Source: an uncultured Clostridia bacterium (GTDB lineage Bacteria > Bacillota > Clostridia > Oscillospirales > Acutalibacteraceae). From it: a DNA stretch of 64,000 nt. The stretch is taken from NCBI GenBank assembly GCA_947625485.1, contig CANQOP010000006.1, positions 22,551 through 86,550 of the forward strand, written 5' to 3'. A program made the translations under genes and the position numbers. The notes under the pieces were generated by a model, which had not been told where the DNA came from, made no database searches, and worked only from the letters and a program-made list of their open reading frames with translations. This document shows, piece after piece, positions 17,461-24,929 of this stretch (within the stretch, counting starts at the first letter, position 1; each line of letters starts with the position of its first letter).

Positions 17461-17766
17461 TTACATCTCCATTTCAAAGTTAGGATTGGAATCCTCATCA
17501 ATATCTTCGGTATCATCATCCACATTAAAAACAGCCTGTTGCTTTGGTACAAGCACCTTTAAAAGCTCCTCGCGATATTCCTGATCAATAATGCTTTTGA
17601 TATAGACTCCGTATGTGTCGAGGAAAAATCTACCGTTTTCAAATGTGATATTGACATCAACGTACTTGCCGTGTTTCATAACAAAATCCACGACATCATT
17701 TATACTACGGAGTCTCTTATGTCCTCTATCACAATGTCCAATAAGCAAAGGATATTCTTTAGCCAT
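17461..17766 (-). CDS. Small ICE protein of unknown function
   Basis: A 101-residue soluble protein starting MAKEYPLLIGHCDRGHKRLRS, chosen because GGAGGT lies seven bases upstream. The N-terminal part is beta/alpha (VNITFENGRFFLDTYG), the last 25 residues are very acidic and end NPNFEMEM. No family recognised. Co-directional and three bases from the DUF4314-type gene, so in the same operon. Confidence 0.65.
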   Translation of the reverse strand: MAKEYPLLIGHCDRGHKRLRSINDVVDFVMKHGKYVDVNITFENGRFFLDTYGVYIKSIIDQEYREELLKVLVPKQQAVFNVDDDTEDIDEDSNPNFEMEM

Positions 17767-17792
17767 GATTTTTACCTCCTTCATTTCTAAAG

Positions 17793-18053
17793 CTAAATAC
17801 TTCTGTAGGACTTCTTATAAGTACCATTCTTCTGACCGCCTTTCATTTCAGATTTGTATTCTTCCTTTAATTGTTTTAACAAAAAAGGTCCGTTTACTGA
17901 TGTCAGTAAAACGAACCACTTGCTTTTAAAAAATCTTTCGAGATACGCTTTGGAATCAGTCATATCTCTTTTATCTTTGCCGCGCAGCTTATCTCTGTAA
18001 TCTTCTACAGCCATAAGCACAATGGCGTTTGCCAAGTATTCATATTCAGTCAA
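17793..18053 (-). CDS. Small conserved ICE protein
   Basis: An 86-residue helical protein, chosen to start at the TTG at 18053 (AAGGAGG eight bases upstream), giving TEYEYLANAIVLMAVEDYR at the N-terminus. The later stretch LERFFKSKWFVLLTSVNGPFLLKQL recalls a short protein type I know from Firmicute ICEs and phages (an N-terminal helix ending in DYR, then a W/F-rich SxxGxxL segment). Function unknown. It is the first gene of the minus-strand ICE operon in the window. Confidence 0.65.
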   Translation of the reverse strand: MTEYEYLANAIVLMAVEDYRDKLRGKDKRDMTDSKAYLERFFKSKWFVLLTSVNGPFLLKQLKEEYKSEMKGGQKNGTYKKSYRSI

Positions 18054-18237
18054 AAATTCGACCTCCTTAAAAAATTGCATAAAAAAAGAGCCAACCATTT
18101 CAATCTGAATTGAAACGTTTGATCCCTTTTCTTAATTAGAAAATAATAATGCTTATAAATCTTTAAGTATATAATTTGTAGATATTAGATTTGAATCCAT
18201 CACATTTATACTGCAACAAATAAAAAATAACGGCACA

Positions 18238-20532
18238 CTATTCATCATATGGCAAAAAAACTTTTCTTAATGTTTTTTCTTTGTCTGAAACAAAATCAGC
18301 CAATAATACCAATAATGTAACTAACGAATATGGAAAAACGACAAATAGAGTCACAATGTTTTGTACAGATAAGTAATGCTTTAATTTATTCAAACAAATT
18401 GATTCCTCTTTCTGTTCTTTTATAGATAATTTATTAAACTCTCTTTTAATCATAGCATAATGATTTATATTATTTTTTATGCACATCCTTATAGGTATAA
18501 TTAACATAGCAGAGAAAAACAACGCAAATATTATTGATTCCAAAACTTCAGATATATTTTTACTATCGTTTTTTGGCAGTAAAACAATGGTAATTAATTG
18601 GCATATTATTGTAGCCGTTCCATATAAAAAACCATCTTGTAACACTCCTTCTTTGGGCTGATTTTTCAACAATTTGCATGTTTTTTCCCTTATACAATAG
18701 TAGTTTTGGCATAAAATAAAAGGAATTAAAACCGATGCACTAAATGTGCTGCAAATAAATAATAGGATATTTATAACGCTTAATGAACTTGTTAAATAAA
18801 CAATATTTATAAAACTTATTGAAATAGTACCTATAAGTATTATAATAGTTTCAAATAATGCAGTGCAATCAAATTTTGGATTTCTGAGACATATTTTATT
18901 ATTATAGAATCCATATGAAACAATAAAGGTGAATGCAAGTGAAGATACCACCATAATGGCAGGACGGTAATTTAATAAACACCATAAATCTATACCTGAA
19001 TTATTTGCAAGCATAATTACAAATACAATAGAAACATAAGAGACTAATGACAGTATCATAACTAAAATAGAACTGATAATTCTTTTATGTTTTTTTAGTA
19101 CACATATCAAAGAACTTGCCAAGGAAACTAAGAGTGTAAATAAAACTATTTCAAAGCTTGGAAAAGCACTATAAAACGAGGTATCAATTTTACACAAAAT
19201 AGAATGTTGCAAAGAATATAGTATTAAAAAAATTGAACCAAGAAATATTAATACATACATTGAATAATTAACAATGCGCCATTCTTTAGAATCATCCTTA
19301 CGATCAGCTTTTTCATTATCAATCACATATGAAAAAGTTCGTATAATATAAGGAATAATTGTTACTGATACAATAAAACCTAATATGTTATTGACAATAT
19401 CTTCATTTGATGATTTTAAAAAACTCGTTGAACACAATCCAATAAAAGCAATAGATATTTGAGAAATAACACCAACTATCATATATGGCAAAACATCATT
19501 CACAGTCTTTGTATTTTTATATGTAATAGATCCACAAACATCATTTTTATCACAATCGTTATTTGTTCTATATATTATAAGTTGTAAAACAGGTATTAAT
19601 ATAATTGAAATCAAAAGAAATATCATATATGTAGCACCCTCAATAATACTACTTGCGTTTATTATTAAAAATTGTAAAGGCACAATCATAATAATTATCA
19701 ATCCAAATATTTTAAACATTTCTTTTTTATGCTTTACTGACGGTGCAATGAACATTACGCATAAAAACAGACTACTAAGAACTACAAGGATATTATCATG
19801 TATCACTATTCTTTTTAATACAATAATATTAGCAAAAGAATAAGATAACACAATAGAAACAATAATATTAGATAAATGCGCTAATTTTATTCCTTTATTG
19901 TATGAAAAACACTTAAATAGTATTATTAGACCTCCATAACAAATATCACATAAAAAAATAGTAATAGTGTAATCATTATAATCATCAAATATATGCAAAT
20001 TCAAGAATAGTAAACCGCAAAACCAAATCAAAAATTCTGCAATGTAGTCTATTTTAAATTTTCGTTCATTAATATATCTATCAGTAAAAAACATATTTAT
20101 CATACATAAAGTAATAATTACTATCATTAAAACAAAAAAGAATGCATGATACCATCCAGCAAAATTAAAACTATGTAGATTAGGTATTGTCCAATTAAGA
20201 ACTGTAGAATCATTAATTAACCACGAAATCTGTATAAATACACCTATTATTCCAGATAAAGCCGTAATTAAATATTTAAGTATTTTTTGACTTTTATTAA
20301 TATTTATTTTTTTATTATATATAATAAAACTTCCAACAATAATCGGAAGAAGAATCGAATCTCCTATTGTCGCAGCTCTATAAGAAAACAAACCAGGTAA
20401 TTCCGAATATGGATTGGCTTTATTCCAATTTACATATAATAGAAACATTACTCCAAATCCTAAGACAAAAATCAAAAACGAAGCAACAATTCCTTTTATG
20501 ATAACTTTTACTAAACTTTTTCCTTTTCTCAT
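18238..20532 (-). CDS. Large polytopic membrane protein, AT-rich cargo
   Basis: A 764-residue protein made almost entirely of hydrophobic segments, roughly 18-20 membrane helices, with short charged loops (e.g. DNEKADRKDDSKEW about residue 400, RKEFNKLSIKEQKEE near the end). No transporter signature is recognised. Its start follows GCGAGG. The DNA is visibly more AT-rich than the ICE core and the gene is isolated from the operon upstream, so it looks like recently acquired cargo next to the att end. Function unknown. Confidence 0.7.
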   Translation of the reverse strand: MRKGKSLVKVIIKGIVASFLIFVLGFGVMFLLYVNWNKANPYSELPGLFSYRAATIGDSILLPIIVGSFIIYNKKININKSQKILKYLITALSGIIGVFIQISWLINDSTVLNWTIPNLHSFNFAGWYHAFFFVLMIVIITLCMINMFFTDRYINERKFKIDYIAEFLIWFCGLLFLNLHIFDDYNDYTITIFLCDICYGGLIILFKCFSYNKGIKLAHLSNIIVSIVLSYSFANIIVLKRIVIHDNILVVLSSLFLCVMFIAPSVKHKKEMFKIFGLIIIMIVPLQFLIINASSIIEGATYMIFLLISIILIPVLQLIIYRTNNDCDKNDVCGSITYKNTKTVNDVLPYMIVGVISQISIAFIGLCSTSFLKSSNEDIVNNILGFIVSVTIIPYIIRTFSYVIDNEKADRKDDSKEWRIVNYSMYVLIFLGSIFLILYSLQHSILCKIDTSFYSAFPSFEIVLFTLLVSLASSLICVLKKHKRIISSILVMILSLVSYVSIVFVIMLANNSGIDLWCLLNYRPAIMVVSSLAFTFIVSYGFYNNKICLRNPKFDCTALFETIIILIGTISISFINIVYLTSSLSVINILLFICSTFSASVLIPFILCQNYYCIREKTCKLLKNQPKEGVLQDGFLYGTATIICQLITIVLLPKNDSKNISEVLESIIFALFFSAMLIIPIRMCIKNNINHYAMIKREFNKLSIKEQKEESICLNKLKHYLSVQNIVTLFVVFPYSLVTLLVLLADFVSDKEKTLRKVFLPYDE

Positions 20533-20742
20533 TTTATACCTCGCAATACAATATTCTTTTATTTTATTGTATCATTATTTTACATAATTTGACAACAGTT
20601 TATATATAGAAAAAAATACACACAATTTGTAAATAACTCACGAAAAAATTCACACTAAATAGTAAACATTAAATCTGACATTAAAATATTTACTAAGATT
20701 ATTAATTCTTCCTTTTTCAACTTACACTTATGTGATTTATTC

Positions 20743-20763
20743 TTCAAGTCCTGTTACCTGCAA
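20743..20763 (+). repeat. tRNA T-arm/3'-end-like remnant (candidate inner att)
   Basis: TTCAAGTCCTGTTA here is identical to bases 23530-23543 of the tRNA-Leu 3' end, and the following CCTGCAACA resembles TCCGCACCA. A terminator-like hairpin follows at once, as behind a real tRNA gene. It may be an older attachment site dividing two accreted elements. Confidence 0.5.
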
Positions 20764-20767
20764 CAAA

Positions 20768-20815
20768 AATAATCCGAACGTTCTCCCTGTTAGAGAAAAA
20801 TTCGGATTATTTCTA
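20768..20815 (+). terminator. Terminator-like hairpin after the att-like remnant
   Basis: Arms AATAATCCGAA (20768-20778) and TTCGGATTATT (20801-20811) are perfectly complementary over 11 bases and followed by TTCTATTCTT. Confidence 0.55.
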
Positions 20816-20985
20816 TTCTTATCCCGATTATTACATTAAGGATTTGACACCTTAAAATATTAGATTTAAATTCAATTGTTCGAAAAAGATTTCTTTACAA
20901 AAGTGTATGTGATTTTTTATTCAATTTTCATATCTTTTTGTTTTTTCATAGAGAATACAAACGATTATTGATTTTATATGTCGAG

Positions 20986-21057
20986 ATATTGTATAATAAC
21001 TAATAATCAAATAAAAATCAATTAATGGAATGGCAATCAAAAAGCATTATACAATAT
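20986..21057 (+). promoter_or_regulatory. 12-bp inverted repeat upstream of the cargo genes
   Basis: ATATTGTATAAT at 20986-20997 is the exact complement of ATTATACAATAT at 21046-21057. It lies in the 660-base space before the first plus-strand cargo gene; nothing else there is recognisable beyond AT-rich sequence, the att-like remnant and its hairpin. Either two operator half-sites or a long hairpin. Confidence 0.4.
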
Positions 21058-21196
21058 ATCAAAATCAAATTCATTGCCGACATAGAATTAATTGAATACT
21101 TTTGTTTTTCTCGAATTACCATATCAATTTCAACTAATCAATTGATATATCTTGAGTTAAGCGCTTTTTTAACATGATTGCAAGGTGGTCTTAATT

Positions 21197-21943
21197 ATGA
21201 AGGATAAAAGTCTTGATAATTATTCAAATAATTTATCAATAAAGAACTATATCTATTTGGATGAAATAGGTATTGATAGTATTTATTCACAATTAAACGA
21301 AGAAACCGTACGTGAGATAACTATTAAACAATCCAATGATAAATCTGGAAAACTAAGTATAAGTGCAGGTTTATCAAAACTCAAGAATTTGTTTACAGCA
21401 GATACTGAATTAAGCGGCAAACTTAGATATAGTTCTGAATTAGAAAAAACAATATCTTTATCTTACGAGCAAAAAATAAAAATAATACTTAAAGAGATTT
21501 CCAATTACAAAAATTACTTTTGTGATTTAAATATTGCATTAAGAAAAAATATTCCAGCAAATCAAATTGTTTTTATAAATATTTATGAGTCATTTTATTC
21601 GCGACTTGATTTTTCATCATATGAAGTGTTTAAATATATTCATAGATGTAATTATTTGGAATTTGAAAAAGGTGATATGCCTTTATCACCAAACTCTATG
21701 ATAACTTATGACATACCTTATGATAACTATAATTATCATGATAATTATTATAAAGAGAGTCGGTATCGTGTTGTACTATCGATGAATCTTGATAAACTAA
21801 GAATCCCCTTCCATAGTCAAACGTCTCATTTAGCAGTAGCCTTAAGAGGAAGCCGCGGAAAAATTTCTTTAGGAGTTTGGGGACAATTGCGAAGAATTAA
21901 CGATTTGTATTATCAAATTAAGCCATTTGCTGTTTGGTGGTAG
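21197..21943 (+). CDS. DUF6414-like protein, AT-rich island
   Basis: A 248-residue soluble protein. The opening NYIYLDEIGIDSIYSQLN recalls the DUF6414 family; the C-terminal part has a beta-rich section (YRVVLSMNLDKLRI, then VALRGSRGKISLGVWGQL). The ATG at 21197 follows AAGGTGG with eight bases between and is preferred to a GTG four codons earlier. First of three co-directional genes in an AT-rich segment. No catalytic motif seen; function unknown. Confidence 0.6.
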   Translation: MKDKSLDNYSNNLSIKNYIYLDEIGIDSIYSQLNEETVREITIKQSNDKSGKLSISAGLSKLKNLFTADTELSGKLRYSSELEKTISLSYEQKIKIILKEISNYKNYFCDLNIALRKNIPANQIVFINIYESFYSRLDFSSYEVFKYIHRCNYLEFEKGDMPLSPNSMITYDIPYDNYNYHDNYYKESRYRVVLSMNLDKLRIPFHSQTSHLAVALRGSRGKISLGVWGQLRRINDLYYQIKPFAVWW

Positions 21944-22076
21944 TTATCTGTAAACATAGATGTGTTAATTAATCAAGTGAACAAAATAAAACAATTAGTG
22001 TTTAAAACATATAACTAAAAAGAATATAAAAACATATTATAGTATTTAAAAAATAGATAACTGGGAGGAAACTATA

Positions 22077-22811
22077 ATGGATAAAGCATTTGAAAAGTTA
22101 GGATTATACGATTTTTTCGGAATATGGATTCCAGGTGCGTTAACAGTAACATACTATTTGTTTACTCTTAGAGATTATTTCTATCATATTTTTTCTTTTC
22201 TAAAAATAAGTCAAAACGGTATTCCTAGTTATTTGCTAATCATTATACTATATACTGCTGTTGCATATATTGTTGGTGTGATATTGCATGAAATAGGTAA
22301 AATAATTGCTGATATAACAACGATTTTTAATTTTCATACTATTAATTCAAGAATTAAAAATCTTTCTGTCTCAAAATGCCCTAGAACAAATGTATTTAAA
22401 AGAATACAATATGAATACAAAAATTCACTTGAAAAGAATGACATTAAGTTAGAAAATATCGTTGATTTTGATAAAGCTATAAGTTATCTAAAATACAATG
22501 GAAGAATAACCACAAAAAGAATTGATACATATCATGCTATTTACGCTCTATCAAGAAGTCTTAGCTTATGCTTTTTAGGACATCTGTTACTATTGTTATT
22601 TATAATAATAAAAACAAGTATAATTGCTATTATAAATACTATAGAATTATGGGTTTTAGTACCTTATGCATTTCTATGTATTATAGATATAACATTGTTA
22701 TTTTTATTCTTTCTACGTACATATCGTTATTTTCACAGCTGGATAAAAAATATTTTTATTCAGTATTACAAAAATATATATCAAAATCAAAGCAACCAAT
22801 TAATATGGTGA
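22077..22811 (+). CDS. Four-helix membrane protein, AT-rich island
   Basis: A 244-residue protein. Two membrane helices in the first 85 residues (after KLGLYDFFGIWIPGALTV) and two near the C-terminus (about 160-220) flank a soluble basic loop of about 75 residues. ATG preceded by GGGAGG. The N-terminal phrase DFFGIWIPGA is of a kind I associate with small membrane proteins in accessory islands, but I cannot name a family. It follows the DUF6414-like gene by 133 bases. Confidence 0.6.
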   Translation: MDKAFEKLGLYDFFGIWIPGALTVTYYLFTLRDYFYHIFSFLKISQNGIPSYLLIIILYTAVAYIVGVILHEIGKIIADITTIFNFHTINSRIKNLSVSKCPRTNVFKRIQYEYKNSLEKNDIKLENIVDFDKAISYLKYNGRITTKRIDTYHAIYALSRSLSLCFLGHLLLLLFIIIKTSIIAIINTIELWVLVPYAFLCIIDITLLFLFFLRTYRYFHSWIKNIFIQYYKNIYQNQSNQLIW

Positions 22812-22899
22812 ATTATTGTAATGATATAAACTAAAAAGCAACCTACAACTTCAGGTGTATCTTAATGTAGATTAAATAAATACAAGGAGAGATTAAGCT

Positions 22900-23457
22900 A
22901 TGGGAATATCTGATATTCTTTCTATAATTGCTATAGTAGTTTCTGTTATAGTTTTCGTTTTAAATCGTAGACTAGATAGTTATTTGTATGGGCCAAAGTG
23001 TAGAATTTGTGCTTATTCAGTTCCAAAAGGCTTAATGATACAAATAGGAAATGGTGGAAATAGGGTGATGCATGTTAAAAGGATCTCCTACACTATATGT
23101 TCCGATATAAAGAATCTAGATGATTACACTTATAATCTTTCATCTTTGTTTTATAACTTGACTTGTGAAACTAGATCTGAAACTAGACCCGTTGATGAAG
23201 ATTTGTTTCCAAACTCTAAGCAAAATCTGTTTACCACAACATTTTTTTCACAGGAAGAAATGTTGAAAGCATGGGAAATTGTAAATCAAATAACAGTTAA
23301 AGTTGAGTATAATGGACTAATCAAAAAATTCTTTCCAACCTATAGATCACTAAAGTATGATTATGAAACATTTATGGATGTAATGAAAGATGGAGAAGGA
23401 AATATTCGTCAGTTAAAAGCCTTTACTGAGCAAGAAAGGAAACAAAAGCATTATTGA
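22900..23457 (+). CDS. Single-pass membrane protein, AT-rich island
   Basis: A 185-residue protein with one N-terminal membrane helix (about 4-21, LSIIAIVVSVIVFVL) and a cytosolic beta-rich domain, in which GLMIQIGNGGNRVMHVKRI is the most distinctive stretch. ATG follows AAGGAGAG. Last gene before the att site at the ICE end. Function unknown; the membrane anchor plus sensor-like domain fits an effector or sensor partner of the neighbouring genes, as inference. Confidence 0.6.
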   Translation: MGISDILSIIAIVVSVIVFVLNRRLDSYLYGPKCRICAYSVPKGLMIQIGNGGNRVMHVKRISYTICSDIKNLDDYTYNLSSLFYNLTCETRSETRPVDEDLFPNSKQNLFTTTFFSQEEMLKAWEIVNQITVKVEYNGLIKKFFPTYRSLKYDYETFMDVMKDGEGNIRQLKAFTEQERKQKHY

Positions 23458-23498
23458 TTATTATTTATAAAATTATTTACACCGAAGTGTTGTAATCA

Positions 23499-23552
23499 TC
23501 AGGTCCATGTGAAAGCAATTTCATGCAGGTTCAAGTCCTGTTATCCGCACCA
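23499..23552 (+). repeat. ICE end: 3' half of a tRNA-Leu(CAG) gene (att site)
   Basis: The sequence from TCAGGTCC (anticodon loop) through the variable arm and T-arm (GCAGG TTCAAGT CCTGT) to TTATCCGCACCA is a tRNA-Leu 3' half including CCA. The 5' half is absent: bases upstream do not form the acceptor or D-arm. This is what integration into a tRNA gene leaves at the distal end, so the intact tRNA-Leu should lie left of the window and everything from there to 23552 is the inserted element(s). Confidence 0.8.
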
Positions 23553-23672
23553 TATATTAGGGAGTATCTTTCGATACTCCCTAATTTATTATCAAAATAC
23601 GGAGATGTGACAGGACTTGAAGCCGACCGTTAAGAAAATCGTCCTGCGGACGATTTTTAGGGAGGAGCGTTT

Positions 23673-23726
23673 ATGAACGCTATAGCTATGATACACACCC
23701 CAACAAACGAGGACAAAGTTTTCTAA
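23673..23726 (+). CDS. Putative 17-residue micro-ORF, copy 1
   Basis: ATG with GGGAGGAG five bases upstream opens a frame encoding MNAIAMIHTPTNEDKVF. The start codon lies in a small hairpin (AGCGTT/AACGCT). Identical protein in copy 2. Could be a leader peptide, or chance; too short to judge. Confidence 0.3.
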   Translation: MNAIAMIHTPTNEDKVF

Positions 23727-23871
23727 ATATGAACATATGTTATCCGCACCATATATTAGGGAGTATCTTTCGATACTCCCTAATTTATTATCAAAATACG
23801 GAGATGTGACAGGACTTGAAGCCGACCGTTAAGAAAATCGTCCTGCGGACGATTTTTAGGAAGGAGCGTTT

Positions 23872-23925
23872 ATGAACGCTATAGCTATGATACACACCCC
23901 AACAAACGAGGATAAAGTTTTCTAA
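23872..23925 (+). CDS. Putative 17-residue micro-ORF, copy 2
   Basis: Same peptide as copy 1. The two bases that differ between the 199-bp units are in the ribosome binding site (still AAGGAG) and in a GAC/GAT codon, a synonymous change. Confidence 0.3.
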   Translation: MNAIAMIHTPTNEDKVF

Positions 23926-23985
23926 ATATGAACATATGTTATCCGCACCATAAAAATAGGGTATCTGTTGATTCCCTATTCAGAT

Positions 23986-24030
23986 TGTAGAAAAACCCTA
24001 AATCCGATTTAGATTTAGGGCTTTTCTACA
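23986..24030. terminator. Strong bidirectional terminator
   Basis: TGTAGAAAA(A)CCCTAAATC pairs with GATTTAGGG(C)TTTTCTACA around a seven-base loop, about 18 base pairs. A and T runs within both arms let it act in either direction, closing the tRNA unit on the left and the two-component operon on the right. A shorter hairpin (ATAGGG/CCCTAT, 23956-23979) lies just before it. Confidence 0.75.
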
Positions 24031-24035
24031 GTCTG

Positions 24036-24056
24036 ACCACCCATTGAACGGGTGGT
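24036..24056. repeat. Solo hairpin resembling an IS200 end
   Basis: ACCACCC/GGGTGGT with loop ATTGAAC, followed by TTTGATT. The IS200 element's end at 28528-28550, read on its minus strand, has the same stem and the same trailing TTTGATT. May be a remnant end or a transcription terminator for the minus-strand gene that stops at 24069. Confidence 0.5.
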
Positions 24057-24068
24057 TTTGATTTGTAT

Positions 24069-24929
24069 TTAGTTCTTTTCAAAAAGGCTGAATCCGACAA
24101 AGCCGGAATCATTCAGGTCGTAAATCATAATGAGCTGATAGCTTGCATTCGTAAAGGTCACATACATCATTTCATTATAGCTTATTCCGGAGCTTGTGCT
24201 GTCTGTAATTATCTCGTTGATTGTCGTACAATTTAGATTTATATCAAACTTTTTGCAGACATTATCAACCACTTCAAGATTATTAATAAAAGATACGAAG
24301 CTATTAAACCCTGTGTCGCCAAATTTAGACGTTATGAGGTTATCAGAAACAACTTCTCTTTCTTGACGCTGAAAATAATCAACTTCACTAACTACATACA
24401 TTTTAAGATCGTTTTCCAGATTTTTATAAGCGTTTTCAATCTGTTCTGTTGATATCCTTTCGTCACATTCAGGAATACAGGAAAAATATAAAACATCTTT
24501 CTCTGTAAAAGCTACATTAATCGTATAATTTCGCTTATTTGTTGCAGTAAATTTTACGTCCCTGATGTAATATATATTAGGTTCTGAGACGGAAATTTCA
24601 AGATAGTCTCTAAAATCAATATCCTTTAAAAAGTGAACCTTGGGATAAAATGATTTTATCAAACCTGTTACAAGTTCATTTGTGTACTTATATTTGGATT
24701 TAGATGTTGCTTTTTTTACGGTTTTTCTGTCATAAAGATTCATCGGATAAAGTTCTAGATTTGTGGTATTATCAAAGTAAAGAAGTGAAATTTTCTCGGA
24801 TTCTTCGATTTTCCAAAGTGTATTTTTATAGTTAGGCAGTAATATCTGCGAAAGCTCTATCCCAAAATAGCAGAGCACTATAAGCAAAGCGGCTAAAATG
24901 AAAGGCAAAGTTTTTTTAATCTTATTCAT
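24069..24929 (-). CDS. Membrane-anchored protein of two-component operon, unknown
   Basis: A 286-residue protein with one N-terminal membrane helix (about 8-29) and a large extracytoplasmic domain; no lipobox or catalytic motif seen. ATG at 24929 has GGAGGTGG five bases before it and overlaps the histidine kinase stop by eight bases (ATGAATAA), so translation is coupled. As the third gene of the operon it is a likely accessory or target of the two-component system. Confidence 0.65.
   Translation of the reverse strand: MNKIKKTLPFILAALLIVLCYFGIELSQILLPNYKNTLWKIEESEKISLLYFDNTTNLELYPMNLYDRKTVKKATSKSKYKYTNELVTGLIKSFYPKVHFLKDIDFRDYLEISVSEPNIYYIRDVKFTATNKRNYTINVAFTEKDVLYFSCIPECDERISTEQIENAYKNLENDLKMYVVSEVDYFQRQEREVVSDNLITSKFGDTGFNSFVSFINNLEVVDNVCKKFDINLNCTTINEIITDSTSSGISYNEMMYVTFTNASYQLIMIYDLNDSGFVGFSLFEKN

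Larger units (their letters stand above)
23541..23952 (+). repeat. 199-bp tandem repeat starting in the tRNA 3' end
   Basis: Two copies (23541-23739, 23740-23938) differ at two bases only and are followed by a third copy of the first 14 bases (TTATCCGCACCATA). Each unit contains: the tRNA acceptor end with CCA, a hairpin with TTAGGGAGTATC arms, a 12-base antisense copy of the tRNA-Leu T-arm, a hairpin AAAATCGTCC/GGACGATTTT, and a 17-codon frame with a good ribosome binding site. The stretch from the antisense T-arm to the ribosome binding site recurs at 63939-64000. Confidence 0.9.

Noticed and set aside
21197..23457. Naming the island as a specific known defence system
   Set aside because: No signature residues of known systems (no TIR, nuclease, cyclase, ATPase motifs) could be seen; left as unknown.
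23499..23552. Intact tRNA-Leu gene
   Set aside because: Only the 3' half can be folded; upstream bases do not supply acceptor 5' strand or D-arm.
23541..23952. 199-bp tandem units as CRISPR or rRNA-like repeat
   Set aside because: Unit is too long, without spacers, and begins in a tRNA end.
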